This document shows positions 54,040 to 64,000 of a DNA stretch of 64,000 bases, piece after piece. The position numbers were made by a program, and so were the translations under genes. The notes beneath the pieces were generated by a model. It made no database searches. It was not told the origin of the DNA and saw only the letters and a list, made by a program, of their open reading frames with translations. The stretch comes from Pseudo-nitzschia pungens (lineage: Eukaryota; Bacillariophyta; Bacillariophyceae; Bacillariales; Bacillariaceae), in assembly GCA_037355855.1 (NCBI GenBank), contig CM074758.1:5119001-5183000 (forward strand), written 5' to 3'. Within the stretch, counting starts at the first letter, position 1. The number at the start of each line of letters is the position of its first letter.

Positions 54040-56090
54040 TATTATCGTTGGGGTTTGACGCGTTGCTGCTGCTTGGTCCTTCCTGTTCCCCCTGTATTAT
54101 CGACGCGTTGCTTGTATTATCGACGCGTTGCTGCTTGCTGTCCCCCCTGTATTATTGACGCGTTGCTTGTATTATCGACGCGTTGCTGCTGCTTGCTGTC
54201 CCCCCTGTAATATCGACGCGTTGCTTGTATTATCAACGCGTTGCTTGTATTATCGACGCGTTGCTTGTATTACCGACGCGTTGCTTGTATTATCGACGCG
54301 TTGCTTGTATTATCGACGCGTTGCTTGTATTATCGACGCGTTGCTTGTATTATCGACGCGTTGCTTGTATTATCGACGCGTTGCTTGTATTATCGACGCG
54401 TTGCTTGTATTATCGACGCGTTGCTGCTTGCTGTCCCCCCTGTATTATCGACGCGTTGCTTGTATTATCGACGCGTTGCTGCTGCTTGCTGTCCCCCCTG
54501 TATTATCGACGCGTTTGTATTATCGACGCGTTGCTGCTGCTTGCTGTTCCCCCTGTATTATCGACGCGTTGCTTGTATTATCGACGCGTTGCTTGTATTA
54601 TCGACGCGTTGCTGTTTGTATTATCGACGCGTTGGTTGCTGCTTGTTGTCCCCCCTGTATTATCGACGCGTTGCTGTTTGTATTATCGACGCGTTGGTTG
54701 CTGCTTGTTGTCCCCCCTGTATTATCGACGCGTTGCTGTTTGTATTATCGACGCGTTGCTGTTTGTATTATCGACGCGTTGCTGTTTGTATTATGGACGC
54801 GTTGCTGCTGCTTGCTGTCCCCCCTGTATTATCGATGCGTTTGTATTATCGACGCGTTGCTGCTTGCTGCTTGCTGTCCCCCCCTGTATTATCCACGCCT
54901 TTCTGCTGCTTGCTGTCCCCCCTGCATTATCCACGTGTTGCTGCTTGTTGCTGCTTGCTGTCCCCCCCCCCTGTATCATCGACGCGTTGGTTGCTGCTTG
55001 CTGTCCCCCCCCCCTGTAATATCGACGCGTTGCTGTTTGCTAATTGCTGTCCCCCCTGTATTATCGACGCGTTGCTGCTTGCTGCTTGCTGTCCCCCCCT
55101 GTATTATCCACGCCTTTCTGCTGCTTGCTGTCCCCCCTGCATTATCCACGTGTTGCTGCTTGTTGCTGCTTGCTGTCGACGCGTTGCTGCTGCTTGCTGT
55201 CCCCCCCCTGTATTATCGACGCGTTGCTGCTGCTTGCTGTCCCCCCTGTATTATTGACGTGTTGCTGTTTGTATTATCGACGCGTTGCTGTTTGTATTAT
55301 CGACGCGTTGCTGTTTGTATTATCGACGCGTTGCTGTTTGTATTATCGACGCGTTGGTTGCTGCTTGTTGTCCCCCCTGTATTATCGACGCGTTGCTGTT
55401 TGTATTATCGACGCGTTGCTGTTTGTATTATCGACGCGTTGCTGTTTGTATTATCGATGCGTTGCTGCTTGCTGCTTGCTGTCCCCCCTGTATTATCGAC
55501 GCGTTGCTGTTTGTATTATCGACGCGTTGCTGTTTGTATTATCGACGCCTTGCTGTTTGTATTATCGACGCGTTGCTGTTTGTATTATCGACGCGTTGCT
55601 GCTTGCTGCTTGCTGTCCCCCCTGTATTATCGACGCGTTGCTGTTTGTATTATCGACGCGTTGGTTGCTGCTTGCTGTCCCCCCCTGTATTATCGACGCG
55701 TTGCTGCTGCTTGCTGTCCCCCCCTGTATTATCGACGCGTTGCTGCTGCTTGCTGTTTTATCGACGAGTTGCTGCTTGCTGGGGGGTATTATCGACGCGT
55801 TGCTGCTGCTTGCTGTCCCCCCCCCTGCATTATCCACGTGTTGCTGCTTGTTGCTGCTTGCTGTCCCCCCCTGTATTATCGACGCGTTGCTGCTGCTTGC
55901 TGTCCCCCCCCCCTGTATTATCAACGCGTTGCTGCTGCTTGCTGTTTTATCGACGCGTTGCTGCTTGCTGTCCCCCCCCTGTATTATCGACGCGTTGCTG
56001 CTGCTTGCTGTCCCCACCTGTATTATCGACGCGTTGCTGCTGCTTGCTGTCCCCCCTGTATTATCGACGTGTTGCTGCTTTCTGCTTGGT
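54040..56090. repeat. CCTGTATTATCGACGCGTTGCTG minisatellite in B
   Basis: The reverse complement of the D minisatellite, with long runs of a 20-bp unit (TTGCTTGTATTATCGACGCG, about 54220-54425). The long repetitive open frames over it are not genes. Confidence 0.95.
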
Positions 56091-56097
56091 GTCATTG

Positions 56098-56329
56098 TCA
56101 GTCCATACTGTGATGGTGTGTGTTGGACCAAAGGGAGGGTGACTTCGGCTTTCGCAGAAGAAATAAAATCCATAAGATCGTTCTTAACATAATAAGTTCG
56201 GCAATCGCTGTTGGAATAGAGATGCCTGGAGAGGCCTTGAGATACGTATCGGTAGGTGTGAAAGTGGCTCGATTCTTGTTTGTATCCCTTGAAGGATTTT
56301 GATTTTCTTCTTCTTCCCGAGGCAATGCA
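56098..56329 (-). pseudogene. Transposase fragment in B, second half
   Basis: The reverse complement of about 47772-48011 of A with few changes, ending at YGLTMT where the minisatellite begins. It continues 62480-62404 across element C. Confidence 0.88.
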
Positions 56330-56624
56330 CGTCCGAAAACTGGTTCGCGACCCATCGCGACCAATCGCGACCGGATCGCGACCCAATCGCGACTTGTCTC
56401 AGAAAAATGCGACCCCAATTTTTTATTTCACAACCTTTTTTCCATCATTCTCAACCTTATTTCTCCTTTTTCTCGATCCCCGCATCGTTTTCAGGAAAAT
56501 GTTCTGATCTAGACCCTGATATTCAGTCCCTCGTCACCCTTTCATTCCATTTTACACATTTGACACATTTGACTCAACATAACAAATAATTTTTAATCAG
56601 ATTTACTTCAATCATCAATCACAC
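56330..56624 (+). promoter_or_regulatory. Left arm of C
   Basis: Inverted repeat followed by TCGCGACC boxes at 10-11-bp spacing to about 56395, then AT-rich sequence shared with A, B and D. Confidence 0.7.
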
Positions 56625-58335
56625 AAAAGTGACAGCATGCAGCAACCAACGAGTCGATAATACAGGGGGGGACAGCAAGCAGCAACGCGTCGATAATACA
56701 AACGCGTCGATAATACAGCAGGGGGGACAGCAAGCAGCAACGCGTCGATAATACAGCAGGGGGGACAGCAAGCAGCAGCAAGCAGCGACGTGTCGGTAAT
56801 ACATGGGGGACAGCAAGCAGATAGAGGTGCTGAGTGAATGAGCCAATCAAAAAAATCGATTTTCCAGTACAAATTGTACAGGGATTTATGTAGAAAAAAA
56901 AATCTAACACAGGGTGGGCAACAAGGCGTCAATACAAACAGCAACGCGTCCATAATACAGGGGGGACAGCAAGCAGCAGCAACGCGTCGATAATACAGGG
57001 GGGGACAGCAAGCAGCAAGCAGCAACGCGTCAATAATACAGGGGGGGGCAGCAAGCAGCAACGAACGCGTCGAAAATACAGGGGGGACAGCAAGCAGCAA
57101 GCAGCAACGCGTCGATAATACAGGGGGGACAGCAAGCAGAAATCCGTCGAAAATACACCAGGGGGGGGGGACAGCAAGCAGCAGCAACGCAACGATAATA
57201 CAGGGGGGGACAGCAAGCAGCAAGCAGCAACGCGTCGATAATACAGGGGGGGGCAGCAAGCAGCAACGAACGCGTCGACAATACAGGGGGGACAGCAAGC
57301 AGCAAGCAGCAACGTGTCGATAATACAGGGGGGGACAGCAAGCAGCAAGCAGCAACGAACGCGTCGAAAATACAGGGGGGCAGCAAGCAGTAAGCAGCAA
57401 CGCGTCGATAATACAGGGGGGGACAGCAAGCAGCAAGCAGCAACGCGTCGATAATACAGGGGGGGGGCAGCAAGCAGCAACGAACGCGTCGAAAATACAG
57501 GGGGGACAGCAAGCAGCAAGCAGCAACGCGTCGATAATACAGGGGGGACAGCAAGCAGAAATCCGTCGAAAATACAGGGGGGGGGGACAGCAAGCAGCAG
57601 CAACGCGTCGATAATACAGGGGGGGGGGACAGCAAGCAGCAGGCAGCAACGCGTCGATAATACAGGGGGGGCAGCAAGCAGCAACGAACGCGTCGAAAAT
57701 ACAGGGGGGGGACAGCAAGCAGCAACGCGTCGATAATACAGGGGGGGGGACAGCACGCAGCAACGCGTCGATAATACAGGGGGGGGGACAGCAAGCAGCA
57801 GCAACGCGTCGATAATACAAGCAACGCGTCGATAATACAGGGGGGACAGCACGTGTCGATAATACAAAAGTGTTGATAATACAGGGGGGACAGCAAGCAG
57901 CAACGCGTCGATAATACAAGCAACGCGTGGATAATACAAACGCGTCGATAATACAGGGGGGACAGCAAGCAGCAACGCGTCGATAATACAAGCAACGCGT
58001 GGATAATACAAACGCGTCGATAATACAGGGGGGACAGCAAGCAGGAGCAACGCGTCGATAATACAAACGCGTCGATAATACAAGCAACGCGTGGATAATA
58101 CAAACGCGTCGATAATACAGGGGGGACAGCAAGCAGCAGCAACGCGTCGATAATACAGGGGGAGACAGCAAGCAGCAACGCGTCGAAAATACAGGGGGGG
58201 ACAGCAAGCAGCAACCAAAGCGTCGTTAATACAGGGGGGGACAGCAAGCAGCAAGCATCAGCAACGCGTTGTTAATACAGGGGGGGACAGCAAGCAGAAA
58301 CCAACGCGTCGATAATACAGGGGGGATAATACACG
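56625..58335. repeat. GTCGATAATACAGG minisatellite in C
   Basis: Same units as in D; interrupted at about 56818-56940 by AT-rich sequence that recurs near 13780-13815. Confidence 0.94.
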
Positions 58336-59399
58336 AGAATATTTTTAAAGAACTATCGCCGTCTTTCGATCGTATCGGTCGTTCCCCTCTTCAACAATCG
58401 TATCGGTCGTTCGTCGTTCCCCTCGTCGTCGTCCTTGAAATCGTCGTTGCTCTTCGTTTCGATCGTCGTCGTCGTCATCCTGGAAATCGTCGTTGCTCTT
58501 CGTTTCGATCGTGTTGTCGTCCTTGAAGTCGTCGTTGCTCTTCGCTTTGAGTCGTCCCTCTTTCTTCTGATCGTCTCCGTCGTTGCTCATTGCTACGATC
58601 TGTGTGTGGTTGTACAAAATAAACAACGGGCGGTTAGTCGTCATCGTCGTCCCGGTCGTCGTCGTCAGCTCGCTCATCATCGTCGTCCCCCTCTTCTACG
58701 ATCGTACCTTCGTCGTACCTTTTAGTGTCGTCATCCCTCCCCGATCGTCTTCGTCGTCCTCTGCAGGTTCGTTCGCGCGTCGTACTCGTAGATATCTGGG
58801 TAAGCCAGATGACTCAAGGTCTGCAGCCCACCCTACCTTGATAACAAAAGATAACAGGAAGGATTTCAAGAGTGATCAGTTCTTTACTTTCTTTGCCATT
58901 AGTCTCTCCAAGATGGTACCAGGCGCCTTGCTCTCACTTTAAACTGGTCCGGCCAGAAAATTCCAACACCGAAACGAAAATGAAAATTATGACGAGGGAG
59001 ATGTGGGGCGGAAAATTGAACAACAAAATTCACCGCAATGATGCACATAATGTACGTAGGTAACAGTACTGTTTGTACAGGCTGACTGGAAAAAATGACA
59101 GCAATGTACGTAGATTACAGTACTAAGTCTACAGTCTTAGTAAAAGAAAAAATGACATGTCTGCATACATAGTACCTGTTGGTACATATTATACACGATG
59201 CCCCTTCCCCGAGATCGTACTAGTAGCATTATAACATAGCGAAAACATCAATCTGTCAGTAGTAGATAGTAATAGTGGCACCAATGGGTGGACAGAATGT
59301 AGTGTTGCTGGTTCAAGTCCCATCATGGGAATGTCTTTTGCTACATCACGATTCGATAGCAATATTTTGGCTGCGAAGAACATGTCACAATACCGGAAG
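58336..59399. other. Middle of C: CT-rich repeat and single-copy sequence
   Basis: GATCGTCGTCGTC-rich units to about 58780, ATCTGGGTAAGCCAG near 58795, B-box-like GGTTCAAGTCCCATC near 59312. No gene. Confidence 0.65.
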
Positions 59400-60850
59400 T
59401 GAGCTATTCAGCTATTCAACCAAATATTAATTATTCAGTGATGACATCCATACCATTGGTGATTTTTGAATACTTCTTTTTGAATACTCTTACCCATGGA
59501 TAGGATGAGGTATATTCACACTGGAATCACACAAATATTGGCCAGATTCATTCAGATATGTGATTTGGTAATTTTTTCTAGTAAATTCTGCAGTAGTGGA
59601 CCAAATATTAATTATTCAGTGGTGACATCCAAATTATTGGTGATTTTTGAATACTTCTTTTTGCATACTCTTGCCCATGCACAGGATGAGAAATATTCAC
59701 AGTGGAATCACACAAAGATTGGCCAGATTCATTCAGATATGTGATTTGGTACTTTTTTCTAGTAGATTCTGCAGTAGTGGACCAAATATTTTAATTATTC
59801 AGTGGTGACATCCAAATTATTGGTGATTTTTGAATACTTCTTTTTGAACACTCTTGCCCATGCACAGTATGAGAAATATTCACACTGGAATCACACAACT
59901 ATTGGCCAGATTCATTCAGATATTTGATTTTAGAGTATTTTCTACTAAATGCTGAGGTACTGGGCCAAATATTGATTATTCAGTGGTGCCATCCAAATTA
60001 TTGGTGATTTTTGAATACTTCTTTTTGAATACTCTTGCCCATGGATAGGATGAGAAATATTCACACTGGAATCACACAACTATTGGCCAGATTCATTCAG
60101 ATATTTGATTTTAGAGTATTTTCTACTAAATGCTGAGGTACTGGGCCAAATATTGATTATTCAGTGGTGCCATCCAAATTATTGGTGATTTTTGAATACT
60201 TCTTTTTGAATACTCTTGCCCATGGATAGGATGAGGTATATTCACACTGGAATCACACAAATATTGGCCAGATTCATTCAGATATGTGATTTGGTAATTT
60301 TTTCTAGTAAATTCTGCAGTAGTGGACCAAATATTAATTATTCAGTGGTGACATCCAAACTTTCAATGATTTTTGAATACTTCTTTTTGCATACTCTTGC
60401 CCATGCACAGTATGAGGAACATTCACATTGGAATCACACAAATATTGGACAGATTTGTTCAGATATTTGATTTGGTACTTTTTTCTAGTAAATTCTGCAG
60501 TAGTGGACCAAATATTAGTTATTCAGTGGTGACACCCAAATTATAGGTGATTTTTGAACACTTCTTTTTGCATACTCTTGACCATGCATAGGATGAGGAA
60601 TATTCACACTGGAATCACACAACTATTAGCCAGATTCATTCAGATATGTGATTTTACAGTATTTTCTAGTAAATTCCACAGTAGTGGACCAAATATTAAT
60701 TATTCAGTGGTGACACCCAAATTATTGGTGATTTTTGAATACTTCTTTTTGAATAGTCTTGCCCATGGATAGGATGAGAAATATTCACATTGGAATCACA
60801 CAAAGATTGGCCACATTCATTCAGATATTTGATTTGATGGTATATTCACT
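59400..60850. repeat. 181-bp satellite array in C, about 8 units
   Basis: ATTCAGTGGTGACATCC/ACACCC recurs about every 181 bp from 59430 to 60702, same consensus as in D. Confidence 0.95.
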
Positions 60851-61599
60851 GAGGTAGTACTATTCTTGCTGCTTGTAGTAGTAGTACCACAGTTATACAC
60901 TGCTGCTACATACTACTGCAGTGCGTAGGTAGTAGTACATAAGAGGTAGTCCAAAATTATGGCGCAGCGGGGCTGGCTCTCTATGGTTTAGGTGGCGCGC
61001 AATGATACCACCATCAGGTTTCTACTGGTTTCTACTATTACTTCGGTACGGTACATACTACTAGTAGTAACTCTACTGCTATCATGTAGAAGAAATCAAT
61101 TCTCAGCAAATAAATGCATGACAGAAAATGCATGTGTCGTAAATCTTACTTCACATAATTTTGGGTCGAAATGGAACAAGAAAGACGGCAACTGGAAATG
61201 GTAAGTGAACCACATCAAGGTTGGAGGAGGTATTAATAATGGATTTTGATTCGTCTAACTGTGTGCATCATTGACTTGCCTGCAACTGCTGATGAAATAG
61301 GATGCAACGGCAAATGAAATATAATGCAACGGTGAGTGAAGCACATCAAGATCTGGGGTATTGATAATGGATTTCAATTGTTCTAATTCTGAATTGAGTT
61401 GCCTGCTTGCTACTGATAGGGAAGAATCAACTTTAGTAATGCGACGGGGCAACTGAAAAATGATGCGAAAAATGATGCGACGGGGCATCCGTGATTTTTG
61501 AATACTTCTTTTTGAATAGTAGTCTTGATGAAATTATCACGATGACCATTATTTAAAAATCGTTTGAACCAAAATTTGTGTGGTGTGCTGCATGAGGAC
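60851..61599. other. Spacer in C
   Basis: Closely similar to 18901-19505 of D and the reverse of 50800-51470 in B. No gene. Confidence 0.65.
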
Positions 61600-61895
61600 G
61601 AAGACGATCGGAGCAAAGAGCAACGACGATTTCAAGGACGACGAAGACGATCGAAGCGAAGAGCAACGACGATTTCAGAGAGGACGACGAAGACAATCGA
61701 AGCGAAGAGCAACAACAATTTCAGAGAGGAGGACGATTTCAGGGAGGACGACACTGAGGAAGGCAATCGGAGCGAAGAGCAACGACGACTTCAGGGAGGA
61801 TGAAGACGATCGAAGCGAGAAGCAACGACGACTCAAGGACGACGAAGACGAGGACGATCGAAACGAAGAGCGACGACGATTTCAAGGACGACTTC
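61600..61895. repeat. GAAGCGAAGAGCAACGACGA minisatellite in C
   Basis: About seven purine-rich units of 35-45 bp, the complement of the 50480 array. Confidence 0.9.
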
Positions 61896-62403
61896 TTCTT
61901 TTAACGAACCAAAATTTGTGTGTGCGTGTGTGAGAAAATTGAACAGAGAATAAACAATTATTAGAGTAATATCAATATTTATCAAAAGAAAGACTTATAT
62001 TTTGCTTCATAGTGTTTCAAAATTTTTTTTCATGGGGGTCGCGATTCCTGGGCTTCGGGTAATAATTGTGATTTTTGTGATGAATTTCTTGAGGGGTGTG
62101 ATGGGAAATACTTTGGGTCGGGATGAGAAATCAATTTTTGGGAGTGAATTTCTGCAACAGTCTCATAATATATAATGATGGTAGGGTCGGTAATAATGAG
62201 TCAGATTGAAAAAAAATTTGGGTCGAGTTTGAATTTTTTTTTTTTTTTTTCGTAATTTTCGTAATTGAGGTAGTTACTGGGTCGCGATTGGGGTTGCGAA
62301 TCGCGAGAGAGCTAGGAATCGAGCTACGTCAAAATGAGCCAGGAATAAATCGCGACCCCCCTAAATAAATTCTTGGGAGGGGTCGCGAACCAGTTTTCGG
62401 ACG
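61896..62403 (+). promoter_or_regulatory. Right arm of C
   Basis: AT-rich arm ending in the inverted repeat, near-identical to the reverse of 49985-50475. Confidence 0.7.
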
Positions 62404-62480
62404 CAGTTGCAACAATGGAATGTCTTGGGTATTCTGGGCTCATTGGCAAAGTGCCTTGGGTCCGACGAAGCTTTCGGCAT
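62404..62480 (-). pseudogene. Transposase fragment in B, start
   Basis: ATG at 62480, same as residues 1 to about 25 of the A transposase (MPKASSDPRHFANEPRIPKT), cut by C at 62404. Confidence 0.88.
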
Positions 62481-62881
62481 GGTGGTGTGTGTTTTTGTGA
62501 TGCGATGTCCCGGTATGTGATGTGACACCACTGAAAAAAAAAGTTCACAAAGGTGCACGACGTAACACTTTGGTGTGATTGAGGTAAATTGGATTTAAAA
62601 TTATTTGTTGTGTTGAGTCAAGTGTGTCAAATGTGTAAAAATGGAATGAAAATGTGAAGAGGGACTGAATGTCAGGGTCAAGAAGAGAACATTTCCGTCG
62701 ACACGTTGGGGGAGTTGAGAAAAGGGAGAAATGTGGTTGAGAATAATGGAAAAAAGTTGAGAATAATAGAAAAGAGGTTGTGAAATAAAAAATTGGGGTC
62801 GAATTTTTTTTAGACAAGTCGCGATTGGGTCGCGATCCGGTCGCGATTGGTCGCAATGGGTCGCGAACCAGTTTTCGGACG
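62481..62881 (-). promoter_or_regulatory. Left arm and transposase leader of B
   Basis: Homologous to 47306-47695 in reverse. Five GTCGCGA/GTCGCAA boxes at about 62818-62872, inverted repeat ending at 62881. Confidence 0.72.
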
Positions 62882-62883
62882 TA

Positions 62884-63795
62884 GGTTTCGATTCTGCATA
62901 CAGTGAAAGTCACCACAAGACAGAAATAAAAGCACCATCCAAAAACACTCAACAAAATGCCGCAACCTTAGTCCATCAGACAACCCGTCGGAAAGAAGAA
63001 GCATCTCTCCTTCGACTCGCAACCTCTCATTACAAGTTGAAGAAAGTGGGTAGTGATCCGAAAGTCATATCCCCCCGTCCTACACAGTCTGGGTCCCGTT
63101 TCACCATTTTTCTGGATGGAACTAGAGGTTCAATGAAATGGGACTTAAGACAAAACTACAACAAACCATTTCATTCAACAATTGTACTAGATTTTGTTTG
63201 TGACTCCGTCCTTCCTTTGCTGGATGACAGATCCAGCATATTTGGGTTCACCGAACACAACAGATGGGATTCTGTGAATCGCGTCAACTACCTGTTCCGA
63301 TGTCACCCCTCATACAGGTCTGATTCAGGCCAAGTTAACAGTGTATGGTTTGACTGGGCAATGTTTGCAGTTGATGACAACACTGAAATCCCCTGTCAAA
63401 TGCTGTGTTTTCTGCACGTGAAAGATTTGAAACAACCCACATCGGCTGTGAACGGATACAATGTCGATTCAGATGGCATCTACGCGGTTGTCAGAAAGTT
63501 TAGAGAAGATCCAAGGTCTACATCATCTCACTTTGTAAAAAGTGGCTATCTTGACAATACTTTATATTTATTCAACACTGACAGTATTCTTTCGGAACTG
63601 GCAGTTGTTCCTGAACTGGACGAGAATGCGGAACCAGTAAACAATGGTCGGTGGTTCGTTGTTAACAATCGATTGCAATGGCTCGAATTCTTCGAAAAGA
63701 GGAATAATTCTATGACATATACTACCTACGAGAGCCTCTACTCCGCCTGTCCTGTACAACGAGAGGAATCAGACAGCACCGGTATTGCTGAATGA
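62884..63795 (+). pseudogene. Transposase of A, last 303 codons
   Basis: It resumes the frame broken at 49984 with GFDSAYSESHHKTEIKAPS and runs to TGA at 63793-63795. The block SHHKTEIKAPSKNTQ and the end CPVQREESDSTG are well formed, with no stop, so only the B insertion inactivates the gene. The unit from 63037 looks like a separate 252-codon gene but has no start of its own. Confidence 0.82.
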
Positions 63796-64000
63796 ACCAT
63801 TCTACACTAGGCAGGTAACTAAACAATAAAAAATCTTTGTATCATTTGCTTCCGTCGTGATTGAAATCGATTTTCTTCGTCGTCATTAAAATCGTCGTCG
63901 CTCTTCGATTCGATTGTGTTCGTTGTCATTGAAATCGTCGTTGCTCTTCGCTACGATGGCCTTTCTCTTCGTCGTCCTCCCTAAAATCGTCGTTGCTCTT
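63796..64000 (+). other. 3' flank of the A transposase
   Basis: A possible polyadenylation signal AATAAA at about 63824, then from about 63860 the TCGTCGTTGCTCTTCGC repeat that leads to the right end in B and C. Confidence 0.65.

Larger units (their letters stand above)
56330..62403 (+). mobile_element. Non-autonomous DNA transposon C
   Basis: 6074 bp, inverted repeats at 56330-56353 and 62380-62403, TSD CA (56328-56329, 62404-62405) inside B's transposase fragment. The undisturbed site can be read in A near 47770. No transposase. Block order is as in D: left arm, minisatellite, CT-rich repeat, unique part, 181-bp satellite, GA-rich repeat, right arm. Confidence 0.92.
49985..62881 (-). mobile_element. 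DNA transposon B, deletion derivative with transposase fragment
   Basis: Minus-oriented: left end at 62881, right end at 49985, both with the 24-bp inverted repeat; TSD TA. It carries only about the first 105 transposase codons, joined at 56098 to the minisatellite, then the same repeat blocks as D. Element C is inserted in the transposase fragment. Without C it is about 6.8 kb. It disrupts the transposase of A. Confidence 0.92.
47306..64000 (+). mobile_element. DNA transposon A (autonomous type), right end outside window
   Basis: The left inverted repeat at 47306-47329 (one mismatch to the others) stands in copia I's protease region, with flank TT. Transposase coding is 47696-49984 and 62884-63795, interrupted by transposon B (TSD TA at 49983-49984 and 62882-62883). 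After the stop a CT-rich repeat starts that also precedes the right ends of B and C. The right end is not reached. Confidence 0.88.

Noticed and set aside
63037..63795. A separate 252-codon gene
   Set aside because: The frame continues upstream to 62884 and joins the A transposase at the B insertion point.

Overview
The window is nuclear DNA of a eukaryote, most probably a pennate diatom. The pointers are copia elements whose protease motif is D-R-G-A-N-G (CoDi-like, from memory), a short 81-bp GTGAGT...CTAG intron, and a low-complexity-rich HMG-box protein. No rRNA, intact tRNA, CRISPR array or bacterial-type operon is visible. Nearly everything right of 5.7 kb is transposable element nested in transposable element. 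The boundaries can be set to the base because target-site duplications (TSDs) survive at most joints.

Layout. (1) 1-3574, minus: one uninterrupted reading frame, open at the window edge, for an HMG-box protein; its promoter-side spacer with microsatellites runs to about 5741. (2) 5742-23662: a truncated, inverted Ty3/gypsy copy (J2) holds a second, plus-strand copy of the same family (J1, 6349-23477, TSD AGCTT). J1's reverse transcriptase is split by a copia element (9643-21034, TSD ACCAT) that encodes only Gag. That element is in turn split by a 7.1-kb DNA transposon (D, 13448-20554, TSD AT) filled with tandem repeats. (3) 23663-35827: an unrecognised host gene G (FG/SQPSFASRQS-rich product, one spliceable intron) is cut by a gypsy element F (24000-33960, TSD CTCAG) whose LTRs I see as identical. 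F's 3' LTR carries a second Gag-only copia, E (24119-28263, TSD ATCTC). (4) 35845-36430, minus: the 3' end of a second unrecognised gene K, convergent with G and cut by copia H. (5) 36431-64000: five levels of nesting. Copia H (gag-pol) holds copia I (gag), which holds DNA transposon A (transposase), which holds DNA transposon B, which holds DNA transposon C. A, I and H run past the right edge or lack their right parts in the window.

How the parts relate. The four copia elements (copia 1, E, H, I) share LTR ends, an identical primer-binding site plus stem-loop next to the 5' LTR, a TTCGAA minisatellite leader and homologous Gag. Only H carries a clear integrase and reverse transcriptase, so the Gag-only elements would depend on Pol from H- or I-like relatives. 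The four DNA transposons share a 24-bp terminal inverted repeat starting CGTCCGAAAACTGGTTCGCG and 2-bp TSDs. A has the transposase; B keeps about its first 105 codons; C and D have none. B, C and D carry the same satellite blocks in the same order. All family names and functions come from motif reading only; nothing was searched.
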